DNA of 26,026 nt from Heterotrichella gracilis (GCA_032358255.1 JAULBX010026519.1:1-26026), one strand, 5' to 3'; shown: positions 17,347-26,026, counted from the first letter of the stretch. Made by a program: numbers and translations. Notes: a model not told the origin generated them from the sequence alone.

Positions 17347-20300
17347 ATGTTGACCACCACCAATGGGGAGGCATGGCAGCAGCTTAGGGACGCCTGGCAG
17401 CTAGTGGGCACCCTTGGCGTGTTGGCAGTCTTGGTACTCGCGTCTCCGCCCCTACAAGCACAAGTCAGGGCCTCCCTCAGACCCCACCTCCTAACAGCAG
17501 TGAACAATGGGTTGCCATGGGTGGACGCCGTGCAGCAGCTTCAAACCCCAGCACTGACAGCCTTTTTCGAGGCACTCACCCTGGTTGTCAGCGTGCCATT
17601 CTACGTCACATTCCTGCCCATTTTGGCGTGGGTGGTACCTAGCGGGCCCCTGTTGACAGTCCTCTTAGCGCACCTCCTCACACTCTGTCTCCTAGTGGGG
17701 AACATGCTCAAGGACCTGCTGTGCGGACCCAGACCCTGTAGGGTTTCAGTGGCGGGCAGGCACGCCAAGCGCCTGTCAGAGACTGCAAACGACCACGCCG
17801 CGTCGCAGGTGCGGCCACTCTGCCCACAGTTGGCATGGGCACTTTGGCATTGTACCCCTTGGCTCATGTAGCGTGCCCTGCGGCCAACCTGCTGTGTTGT
17901 GGAGTGAGATGTGCAAGAGGATGCGCCTTTTTGCATTCCCTGACTGTGAGTGCTGCCGCATAGTGCGCTCTGAGCACTCAAGTTCAGGGATGTTTTAGTC
18001 ATGGCATGGCGGTGTTGCCACCCACGCACCCCTGCACCCGCCCACCCACGCTTTGCCTGCGGTCCGAGTGCATCTCCATGGTGACAATCACATTGGACAT
18101 GCGTGGTGTTACCTTTGCAAGCCCTGCCTGCTGCTTCTTGTTGCGCCCTGCAAGCTCCAGGTCATGATTGTTCTAAAATTGGCATTGGCCAAGACGTTGG
18201 CCGTGGTACTGAAAGCACTGTGGGCTTGTTGCAGGAGTACGGCCTACCCTCCTCACACACACTCAACTCCCTGGCCATGAACCTGTACATAGTGCACTAC
18301 TTTGCCGCAAATGGCACCATCGGGCCGGCCTACGCCATGCCATGCTACGCGGGCGCAGTGGCCCTCAGCGCCATGCTGGCATTCGCCCGGGTGTATCAAG
18401 GGCTGCATACTCCTGTGGACATTGCGGCAGGCGCTGTGCTGGGGTTTGCGGTGCTGGGGTGCTTCCTTGCCATGGAAGGTGAGTTGAGGGTTTGGAGTTT
18501 AGGGTTTAGGGTTTAGGGTGGGTTCGTGGTGCTGGGGTGCTTTCTTGCTATCAAAGGTGAGTTGAGGGTTTGGGGATTAGGTTAAGGATTGGATTTAGGG
18601 GTCCCTGCATGATCCAGGCAGCATGCTGCAGCATGCTAACGCTGCCGCCAAAGTGTTGCCTTGCCTTGCAAGTTATAAGGCCTTCAGCTGAAGTTGTCCT
18701 GAGAGTTGGCCATCCTGGGATATATTTTGGAGGTGTTTCTAAACGCACGTCTAATGTCGTGTGTGTCACATCCTGGCAGGATACCTGGCATCAGCATGGC
18801 TCGTGGACCCGGATGTGACGTGGAAGCACCTACTTGTCAGCGCGCTGCTGCTGAGCCTGCACCCCAAGCCCATGGCCTACACGCCCTCCTTCGAGTACAG
18901 CGCATCCTTCATGGGGGTGTCGTTTGGCTGCTGTAAGTGCGCAACTTGAAACTGCATGCAATTCTGCTATAATCGCATGGAACTCAGAGCAGTAGGGTGG
19001 GGACAACATGTCCGCTGCTGTTGCTGCTCGTAGAATTGCACATGCTGTCATGCCCGTGCTCAGGCTTGCACTCTAAGCTCCTGGCGTGCACGCCCTCCTT
19101 CGAGTACAGCGCTTCCTTCATGGGCGTGGCATTCGGCTGCTGTAAGTTGTATGAACCCCCCTGCATGTATATCCACTAAATTTGCGGGGGACTCAACTGA
19201 GTTTTGAGACTAGATTCGCATGGGAGTACATTGGGTTTTGGGACTAATTTTGCATGGGCCTCAATGCGCATGTGAGAAAGTGCAGTAGGTGAGGTGATCA
19301 TGTCCGCTGTTAGTGGTGATTATGGAACTGCATTTCATGACCGACCAACCCTTGGTGCTGGTGGACAAGCAGTGGAGCATCTGCAGCATAAGCCCCGACA
19401 AGCGCGCGGGGTTGGCTTTGCAGGCATGGAGTTGTCGGGTATCCATGCCCGGGGCCTTATGTAAATATTATTTGCATACCCCTTGGTGCTAGTGGGACAA
19501 TGCGGCGTAGGCATTGCCTATGGTATGTGTTTGGTGCAGGCATGGGGCTGTCGCATATGCATGAATGGAATTGGGATTGGGAATGGCATTGGAACTGGAA
19601 CTGTTCTGGAACTGGATTTGTGTGCTTGGCGCAGGTATGGGGCTGTCGCGCATGCATTCCCGGGGCCTCCATCTGGCAGCCATAAGCATGGCGGAGGCAG
19701 TTACAATAAGGGGGGTACTCTTTGCGCTGCGGCGGCTGCTACTGGGTAAGTGTAAGCTTGCTGTGTAGGGTAGAGGCTAGTGCTTGCCGCATATGCAAGG
19801 CTGACTGCTAATCTGGCTGTTTCACGGGAGTGTGTGTAACTAGGTTACTAACCAAGTCGCCCTAGCTAACTAGTAGGCCATCACTATGCACCCCACCCGC
19901 CGCCTAGTGCAGCAGTGCTGGTGTCACAGCAAACACGAAGAAAGGAAGGCTTGCAAGCCACATGCTGGCTTAAGCTGAGGCCATGTTGCCCGGTGCCCTG
20001 TGGCAAATCTTTTGCTGTAGTGCATCGGTGGCAATCTTGCAATCTGCTTTTATAAATGGTATACATAGCATATCCTATGTATACCAAGACAAAGACAAAC
20101 AATAAGAAGCTACAGAGCATGACACTGGCTTGTGCTGACGCAATGACGCCACGACTTTCCCGAAAAGCTGAACCATAAAAGCTCAACCTTTGAACCTCTG
20201 CAGGTTTTGCGCTGGTGTTTATCAGCAAATCCACGGTCAAGAGCACGCTCCTACGCACGCTGCCCCCCTTCTACGCAATGGTGCCCTTCAGCGTCCGCCA

Positions 20301-20484
20301 GTGGTGGCAGCCGCCCCTGCCATCGCTCCAGAAGACAGGCGACGACGTCACTGAGACAGTGGCGGTGAATGCACATGGGGTGCCCTGGGATGCTGACGTG
20401 TCGGCTCGCTTCTTTTCCTATGCCAGCATCGGATGGACGGTGATGGAGTTTGCGCCGGTGTGCATGATGGCGCTGGGGTGGTGA
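17347..20484 (+). CDS. SPP1: Sphingosine-1-phosphate phosphatase-type PAP2 enzyme, 5 exons, 416 aa
   Basis: Predicted to dephosphorylate long-chain-base phosphates at the ER membrane. Exons: 17347-17808, 18235-18478, 18780-18932, 19635-19745, 20204-20484 (TGA); 1251 nt, all junctions in frame. Hydrophobic segments fill residues 18-32, 75-98, 100-120 and much of exons 2-5. The PAP2 signature is complete in spacing: C1 KDLLCGPRP (Lys122, Arg129), C2 EYGLPSSHTLNS (residues 155-166, His162), C3 ARVYQGLHTPVD (Arg206, His212, Asp216). The C3 Ser before Arg is Ala205. KRLSET after C1 and EYG before C2 are typical of the SPP branch rather than general lipid phosphatases. The ATG at 17347 is the first in frame; earlier codons in the frame lack ATG. 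Exon 3, exon 4 and the last exon all have neighbouring partial copies. Gene symbol by family only. Confidence 0.9.
18451..18580 (+). repeat. Duplicated SPP exon 2 tail plus 5' splice site, 78-bp period
   Basis: gtgctggggtgctt occurs at 18451 (exon 2) and 18529. Both are followed by an exon-like tail and an intact GTGAGTTGAGGGTTTGG donor region. The stretch between holds three TTTAGGG-type repeats (18500-18520). Use of the second donor would add 78 bases, but this adds the in-frame stop created by the intron (GAG TTG AGG GTT TGG AGT TTA GGG TTT AGG GTT TAG). Confidence 0.85.
19064..19141 (+). repeat. In-frame 78-nt copy of SPP exon 3 tail, a possible alternative exon (3b)
   Basis: Flanked by an acceptor (GTGCTCAG) and a donor (GTAAGTTG), it encodes LHSKLLACTPSFEYSASFMG, then VAFGC, against LHPKPMAYTPSFEYSASFMG, then VSFGC, in exon 3. 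Entry and exit phases equal those of exon 3's end, so inclusion after exon 3 would keep the frame and duplicate a conserved segment. Its donor lies 209 bases after that of exon 3. It could be an unused relic or a real cassette exon. Confidence 0.8.
19415..19665 (+). repeat. Three copies of SPP exon 4 head plus 3' splice site
   Basis: An acceptor followed by G(C/T)ATGG(A/G)G(C/T)TGTCG starts exon-like sequence at 19424, 19540 and 19635 (offsets 116 and 95). Only the last continues as a full exon to a good donor (GTAAGTG at 19746). The first copy extends about 40 bases (GIHARGL against RMHSRGL) before a stop. A GGAACT/GGAATTGG-rich run (19563-19617) separates copies two and three. Confidence 0.85.
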
Positions 20485-20960
20485 GCATTGGGACAAGGCT
20501 ACGTACCCTAGTGTAGGTTTTCTGTAGATGATGCTGCCATGATCAAGAGTTTAGTGAACCCTTTGCTCCAAATGCAAAGAAGCTTCTTTTCCTATGCCAG
20601 CATTATATGGAGGGTGACGGAGTTTGTGCCAGTGTGCGTGATGGCGCTGGGGTTGTGAGAGAACGGGGGAAAGGTAATGGTGGCTCTTGGGTGGCGAAAG
20701 AAGGCAGGGGATGGGATAGGAGATGGAGACTGGGATGGTGAACACTTTGGCGCCAAGCACCCCCCCCCCCCTTTTGTGTGGCCACCTTTGGGGTGGCATG
20801 AAAATTTGAAGCATTTGTTCAAAGCAGCGTGATACACCGGCGTTGGCATTGCCTCCAACGTGCCGTACTGGGATGGACTGGGATGGTGTTTGCGCCAGTA
20901 TGCATGATGGTGCTGGGATGGTGAGCATTGGGACAAGACTACATACCCTGCTGTAGGTCT
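20408..20960 (+). repeat. SPP last-exon tail repeated twice downstream of the stop
   Basis: gcttcttttcctatgccagcat recurs at 20582 (offset 174), followed by a copy of the C-terminal coding sequence ending in MALGL-TGA. A second echo at about 20865-20960 ends MVLGW-TGA and repeats the post-stop sequence gtgagcattgggacaag (20919 against 20479, offset 440). The copies lie in the 3' untranslated or flanking DNA. A run of 12 or more C (about 20759-20772) lies between them. Confidence 0.85.
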
Positions 20961-21658
20961 TTTAGCCTTATGATGCCATGGTCAAGTTGTTCGTTTGCTC
21001 AAGACTGCGTGATACCGTACGTTGGAACGTTGGCATATTGTGCATTGTTGTGTGCGCACATGTATACTGGACGAATCATCGATATGTAGGCAAGTTGCAT
21101 TCTGCTGCTGCATCCAGAAACTAGATGCAGCACTTGAAATTGAACACTTGGTTTTAACCATCTTTGATTTGAAACCGCATTGGACAGCATTTTTGACTGC
21201 AATGAAGTCCAACAGGAGCACGCGCATGTTGCACAGGGTGGAAGGTCCACTGCCTTACGAATAAGTTAAATTTGCCGTGATTGGTTAGTGGCCAGTGCTC
21301 GCAGGCGCATGCGATTTGACATGTATATGCGTCACCGAATGACTAGTAGCACAATTTCCAGTGTCACGCACACTGGCCATCCATACCATGATGGCCCATC
21401 ACCGGTTGAAAAGGTAAAACATCACTACAGTATTCTGAATGCCATCACGTGTCACTGACATTCTGCTGACCTACCAGCTGCTGCAGGAGAAAGGGACACG
21501 TTGACGATCAGTGCTTGGCCTACTACAGGCCCCCGGGGGCCCGGCCCGGGTGACTCACCGCCGGCGGCCATAGACTGTCCATACTATGGCTATTAGCCTG
21601 TTGCAGCCTAGCAGGCGCACTGTGCATGCAGTCTGCCAGCGCCCATCTGATGGTTCAT

Positions 21659-21707
21659 TGCTCACCTACGCCCATCAGCGCTCACCTTCTTTTAAAGTAG
21701 GTGAGCA
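21659..21707. repeat. 11-bp inverted repeat
   Basis: tgctcacctac (21659-21669) and gtaggtgagca (21697-21707) are exact reverse complements with a 27-base loop. Possible hairpin or element end; no other support. Confidence 0.4.
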
Positions 21708-21799
21708 GCATGATGCAGGATGATCCTATCACGTTGAAGGTGCACTTGCCAAGTGACTTGGTGACTCAGGCTTCACGGAGTCTCCATTTTATAAGTAAA

Positions 21800-21804
21800 T
21801 TACA
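21800..21804 (-). terminator. Candidate TGTAA poly(A) signal for IRE1
   Basis: TTACA on plus, about 725 bases beyond the IRE1 stop codon at 22529. Confidence 0.3.
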
Positions 21805-22528
21805 GCTGGTCAGCCGCCCTTCAACCCAAGCTGCTGGCCAATCAGCATCGTAGGCTAGTACTACTGAAACTTTCAGTACCAACGCTCAGACTACAACTTT
21901 CTAAACCTTTGAAAGGTTCAACCTGGTCCATGATGTCCCGGATTTACTGGGTCAGTCACCTCCAAATACCATATACCCGACAGTCATCGATGCTGGCAGA
22001 ACGCAATGAGATTATAAAAAAATAACATACCTCTATCCATGATGGAGAAGTCATCAGTGACGCTCAAAAATTGTCTCAATCCGATTGGTCTCGTATGCAG
22101 AACAAAACACAGGCTCAATGAGGACTTGGCATGGCCCATCCGCCGAAGAATCCAACACTTCAACTACTTTGTACACTGTCATGACTGCAGGCAACTTGCT
22201 AGGGTCCAAACTTCACAGGGAACGGAAAAATCGGAATCTGATAACGGCCCCACCGAATCGAATAAGACATATAAAAATGGGCAATATTGTCCGTCTTCAT
22301 GGGCGCTCCCAAAAAAAACGTATCATGTGCTCCACCAATTGCCAATTGCAATAGTGACTACTTCTGCACCCTGATTCAACATTCAGCACTACCTCCCTAG
22401 CAGACTTGCCCCTGAGGACCAACTGAACTTCCACTGAAAGCCCTCGCTGGCACCACAATGGACCCCTCAAAAAAACCCTAGGCAAGTGTCTTAATAATGG
22501 TGGAGGGTTTGCTGATGTGGATCCAGAC

Positions 22529-25500
22529 TCAACCTCCACTGGAGGGCCTCGCCGGCATGGACTCCTTGTTGGGGTGGTTGAACTTGCACGCGGGCCCAAA
22601 CCTGCACTCCCCATGCCGCTCGTAGTAGGTGCACAACGCATCCCCGGGACGCATGGGCAGCCTATCCCTGTTCAACTTCACTGCATAGGATAGCGGGTGA
22701 TCGAATTTGCAGCTGTCCCCAAACTTGCAGAACCCCGTTTTCACGTAAAAGTCGCACAGCGTGGCCCCCTGGCGCTGCGGGAAGGTGAGGATGAAGCCCT
22801 GGTCATCGGTGTAAAGGGTAGGAGATGGGCGATCCACCGCCTCGGCAGGCGCTGGCGAGGTGCCGATGGGAGGAGAGGGCCGCTCGGCTAGTGCTTGGGG
22901 TGGGGGGCTGAGCTGGGGCGCGCTGGCCACTGGTTGCAGGGTCGAGGGGCTGGTGGTGGGCCCTGGTGGGGGGCCTGGATGGTGGTGCGTTTGGTGGTGT
23001 GCCGCCTGCATGTGCTGCGGTTGTTGGTGCGGTTGCTGCTGGTGGGTGAACCCCAGGCTGGTGTGGGGATCCCCGCTGTCCAACAGGCCGCAGTTGACCT
23101 GAAATATAAAAGCAAGCACATGAACACATAGACAGCTTGTTCTTGAACAGGGGCGTGTAATATTGTGGTAACAACCATGTCAAACCGCCATATCTTCCAA
23201 ACTTCTACACTACAGCATTGAATGCTGGATAGGGATCAAGAAACGAGAAAGGCATCGCCTCCCTATTACCTCCCAAGCAGGACGAACCCACAACCGATAA
23301 AACAAACCAGAAAGGACTGAACCACAGGTCAAAACCACAACGGGTAAGGCCATTTACCTGGCCAGCCAGGGATGCTAGCGGCTGCAGCTGGAGGCCCAGC
23401 GCCATTGGGTTAGAAATGGCGTTGGCGTCGTGCAGGGGGGGGTATTGGAGCCCTTGCCCCGAGGGCCCGGGCTCGTTCCATGACCCAGAAGTCAAGGAGG
23501 GTGCTGACCCGTGCTGGCTCATGCTGGACCCTGCACCCATGCAAGGTGCACGTTTGAGTAGGGCTTACCAAGAATGTGTGATTTAGGTAATGTGGCATGT
23601 AATCACTGTTGGTCAATGGTTTCGGGTATACATGGCTGAAGTGAAACCCTCCTGAGTCAGGGCCTTTGGTTGAAACGGGTTCCTAGGACAGTGCCGTTTA
23701 GGGCTTAGGATTGTTACCTGCCGGCTCCAGCAGCGGCGCCAGCTCGTCGATGGACTCGTGCAAACCCAAGGGCCCAGCCAGCATCCCATCCTCAAACCTG
23801 CCACTGGGCCGCCCCAAAGGGCTTGGCGCCAGCCCCGCTGCCTGGCCCTGTTGCTGCGGTGTCAACAGCCTGTGCAGCTCTTGAGCGCCTGTAGGGATAG
23901 GGCGTGGAAAAAAGTGCCTAAGTACTTGAGATTCTGGCAATTCCAAACTTTGCCAATTTTGTGGCAATCACTTTTTTGGTACTGAGAATACTTGTTGGGT
24001 TCGTGCTGGTCGCTACAGCAGTGCGATACTTTTAAGGGTTTAGGGTTCAGACTTTACCTGACAGGAAGTACTTGATGAGAAAGTGCTGGTCGCAGAAGCA
24101 GTTTGCTAGGGTTCAGGGTCTAGGGTATGATGGTTTAGGGTTTTGGGTTTACCTGGCGGGAAGTACTTGTTGAGCAGGTGCTGGTCGCTGAAGCAGTGCG
24201 CCAGCCCAAAGTGGTAGGTGGTGATGACAAGCTTGGGGAAGCGATCGGTGAAGTACCTGGAAGGCGGGCAAGGAGAAACGTGTGAATAAAGATGAACAAG
24301 AGGATTGAACAAAAAAATATCCCACAATATCGTAAAAGTTTCAATGAAGGTACGATATAAACTAGGGGCAAGTGTTTTGTGTCGCTGTAGCAATGCGCCA
24401 GGGTAGGCGGTGATGATCAGCCTGGGAAGCGATCGGTAAAGTACAAAGGGGGTGCAGGCAGGATTTTCAAATGCTGGCATGGGGCCAGTAGGATGGTTCC
24501 ACTGGACATCATGCAACATATGGACGTATATGATCCTACCTGCACAGCCTATATATGGAAGAAAAATCAGCCCTTTTTGCACCTGAGGAGCCTTTTTCCA
24601 GCGGCCACAATCCTGTCCTGCAGCCCTCTGAAGGGCTCTAGGGATAAGGTCAAGGGTTTAGGGTTTAAGGTGGCCTACGTTTTCAATTTTGTTTTGATGC
24701 AGCGACGAACCTGAGGAAGCCCTCCTCCAGCGGCCCCATCTTCTCCTGCAGGCCAGGCAGCAGCTCCCGAAAGTGGTTTAGGGTTTAGGGTGTGCACTTA
24801 AACGTTTGAAATACAGGGTTCCCTGTGCTCGCACGCACCTGAGGAAGCCCTCCTCCAGCGGCCCCATCTTCTCCTGCAGGCCAGGCAGCAGCTCCGAAAG
24901 TGGTTTAGGGTTTAGGGTGTGCACTTAAAGGTTTGGAATACAGGGTTCCCTGTGCTCGCACGCACCTGAGGAAGCCCTCCTCCAGCGGCCCCATCTTCTC
25001 CTGCAGGCCAGGCGGCAGCTCCCGGAAGTGGTTGTGCTTGTTGCGCATCACCCGCAGCAGGTCACGCAGGGAGGAGTAGTTGTACTTGCGGTACCGACCC
25101 AGGTTGGCCATCAACTCAGGGTCTAGCTGTGCACCCCAGTTGCTACCTATGGCCTCGGGGGCGCAGGCTTCCAGCGCCTGAAGCAACCGCTGATCCTCCT
25201 ACCATAGCAAGAAAAAAATCTTTCAGAATGTAAATCTAGGGAGTTACGGTGTTTTTCTGTGTTTTGGGGGGGTTCTTGTACCGCCCCAGGTTGGCCATCG
25301 ACTCGGGGTCTAGCTGTGCACCCCAGTTGCTGCCGATGGCCTCTGGGGCGCACGCCTCCAGCGCCTGAAGCAACCGCTGGTCCTCCTACAAGGGGAAATT
25401 ATCTCCTTTTGGGGTAAGGGTTTAGACAGATATGGTACATCGACAAGTAGTGATTTTATTTCTTTACATGTTAAGCCTCCTCAGGTAGCGCCTCTAAGTT

Positions 25501-26026
25501 GGCCAAGCGTTCAGGGTGTGGCCACGAGCTCAGCTGCTGCCTATCGCCTCAAGCGCGCACGCCTCCAGGGCCTGAAGCAGGTAAGATATGTACTTCAGGG
25601 AAATTACCCACCTCCCTGTCCTCTGGCTCCAGCCTGTCTGAGAGGTCGATGAGGTATGACAGCTGGCGGGCGGGTGGCCACCACATGGGGTGCGCCATGA
25701 CACTTTGGGTCAAACTGTGTAGGGTTTATGTAGGGCCCAACTGTGTAGGGACTAGATGTGTAGGGTACATACTAACGAATTTAGAGGTCTAAAAACGCTC
25801 TACCCACCTCTCTATCCTCCGGCTCCAGCCTGTCAGAGAGGTCGATGAGGTATGACACCTGGCGGGCAGGGGGCCACCACATGGGGTGCGCCATGACACT
25901 TTGGGTCAAACTGTGTAGGGTTTATGTAGGGCCCAACTGTGTAGGGACTAGATGTGTAGGGTACATACTAACGAATTTAGAGGTCTAAAAACGCTCTACC
26001 CACCTCTCTATCCTCCGGCTCCAGCC
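22529..26026 (-). CDS. IRE1: IRE1-type kinase/endoribonuclease fused to two CCCH zinc fingers (3' part only)
   Basis: IRE1 senses unfolded protein in the ER and cuts RNA through its KEN RNase domain. The 5' end is outside the window. Exons seen: a 91-nt kinase C-lobe exon (25702-25612, or near-identical copies 25898-25808 and beyond 26004), 25198-24966, 24256-24153, 23888-23718, 23530-23358, 23098-22529 (TGA). All junctions keep frame. The kinase end reads MAHPMWWPPARQ and LIDLSDRLEPEDRE. KEN follows: GSNWGAQLDPEL, RYRKYNYSSLRDLLRVMRNK (catalytic-type Tyr/Arg patch), HNHFRELP, YFTDRFPKLVITTYHF. Then about 115 residues rich in Leu/Pro/Gly, a Gln/His/Pro-rich linker, and two C-x8-C-x5-C-x3-H fingers (LCDFYVKTGFCKFGDSCKFDHP-type, and CTYYERHGECRFGPACKFNH). 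Animal, yeast and land-plant IRE1 stop near the KEN end, so the fingers are an extension. The KEN and fingers are secure; the joining exons rest on splice-site phase. Confidence 0.9.
23990..24130 (-). repeat. Partial copies of the second KEN exon tail
   Basis: Around 24054-24100 the plus strand reads acctgacaggaagtacttga...gtgctggtcgcagaagcag. It resembles the tail of the 24256-24153 exon (acctggcgggaagtacttgt...gtgctggtcgctgaagcag). Another weaker echo is at 23998-24030, and a copy of the exon head lies at 24370-24445. TTTAGGGTT motifs separate them. Confidence 0.75.
24583..24985 (-). repeat. Four-copy, 127-128-bp array of KEN exon tail plus 5' splice site (IRE1)
   Basis: ctgagg marking the exon end occurs at 24583, 24711, 24839 and 24966 (spacings 128, 128, 127). 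On minus each of the three right-hand copies reads GGAGCTGC, CTGGCCTGCAGGAGAAGATG, GGGCCGCTGGAGGAGGGCTT, then CCTCAG. In copies two, three and the original nearly all bases agree, and the 24839 copy keeps the GTGCGTGCGAGC donor. Each spacer includes CCCTAAACCCTAAACCAC. The copy at 24583 is decayed. The real exon begins at 24966. Confidence 0.92.
25276..25385 (-). repeat. Partial copy of the first KEN exon head plus acceptor
   Basis: The copy keeps a TTGTAG acceptor and encodes EDQRLLQALEACAPEAIGSN, then WGAQLDPESMANLGRY, against WGAQLDPELMANLGRY in the true exon (offset 187). It then runs into unrelated sequence, losing KYNYSSLRD. A still weaker echo lies at 25500-25580. Confidence 0.85.
25612..26026 (-). 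repeat. Tandem 196-bp repeat carrying a 91-nt IRE1 exon, three copies
   Basis: Sequence 25692-25830 recurs without a visible difference at 25888-26026 (period 196), and the array runs off the window. Each unit contains one 91-nt exon with the same AAAG acceptor and GAG|GTGGGT donor (25702-25612, 25898-25808, and one starting beyond 26004). The leftmost copy differs from the middle one at a few bases (RQLSY against RQVSY). The spacer holds several TGTAGGG motifs. Confidence 0.9.

Larger units (their letters stand above)
20485..22528. other. Convergent intergenic region between SPP and IRE1
   Basis: Up to 20960 it holds partial copies of the SPP last exon. Beyond that I see no gene. Notable items are a GC-rich palindromic patch (21531-21551), an 11-bp inverted repeat (21659-21669 with 21697-21707), and a minus-strand TGTAA at 21804-21800. 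Open frames at 22039-22374 (plus) have no recognisable features and lie in the presumed IRE1 3' untranslated region. Confidence 0.45.

Noticed and set aside
19340-19420. GC-rich coding-like run before the first exon 4 copy in SPP
   Set aside because: It has no counterpart in SPP proteins and no splice partners; it is partly repeated near 19480, so it is treated as intron repeat material.
22039-22374. 111-codon plus-strand frame
   Set aside because: No recognisable domain; it is antisense to the presumed IRE1 3' untranslated region and overlapped by another open frame.
1-26026. Transposon, virus or bacterial insertion
   Set aside because: I found no transposase, reverse transcriptase, integrase or capsid-like frame, and no long terminal repeats.

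Overview
This is an intron-rich nuclear segment of a eukaryote, most likely a chlorophycean green alga. Supporting signs are many short exons with clean GT-AG (and two GC-AG) introns, TGTAA motifs downstream of stop codons where green algae place poly(A) signals, and TTTAGGG-type telomere-like motifs scattered through introns. The proteins also fit: plant-like UFSP2, sphingosine-phosphate phosphatase and IRE1. I cannot fix the genus; a Dunaliella- or Haematococcus-like member of the Chlamydomonadales would fit. All gene models were assembled by hand from splice sites, reading frame and family similarity.

Layout, left to right. 1-1118: no gene seen. 1211-2299 (-): unrecognised open frame with an in-frame stop near its 5' end. 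3246-4483 (-): DUF3431-family protein, probably secreted or Golgi. 5875-11133 (-): UFM1-specific protease 2 in 11 exons, 673 aa. 11521-12177 (+): intronless, disordered 218-aa protein of unknown function. 13524-16590 (-): histidine-phosphatase (phosphoglycerate-mutase-like) protein in 9 exons, 359 aa. 17347-20484 (+): sphingosine-1-phosphate phosphatase-type PAP2 enzyme in 5 exons, 416 aa. 22529-26026 (-): 3' part of an IRE1-type kinase/RNase whose frame runs on into a Pro/Gln/His-rich linker and two CCCH zinc fingers; its 5' part lies outside the window. The genes form two divergent pairs (around 11.1-11.5 kb and 16.6-17.3 kb) and two convergent pairs.

Three genes touch endoplasmic reticulum biology: UFMylation (UFSP2), the unfolded-protein sensor IRE1, and a probable ER sphingolipid phosphatase. 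No operon-like relation is implied.

The outstanding feature is structural. In the four multi-exon genes (UFSP2, histidine phosphatase, SPP, IRE1), introns carry partial copies of the neighbouring exon edge, either exon tail plus 5' splice site or 3' splice site plus exon head. Many are tandem arrays with a fixed period (63-64, 78-79, 91, 127-128 or 196 bp), and the unit often contains TTTAGGG/CCCTAAA. Some copies are perfect enough to act as alternative exons: a triplicated 91-nt IRE1 exon and an in-frame 78-nt SPP exon copy. Others are decayed ghosts. I regard this recurrent exon-edge duplication linked to telomere-like motifs as the main candidate for something undescribed.
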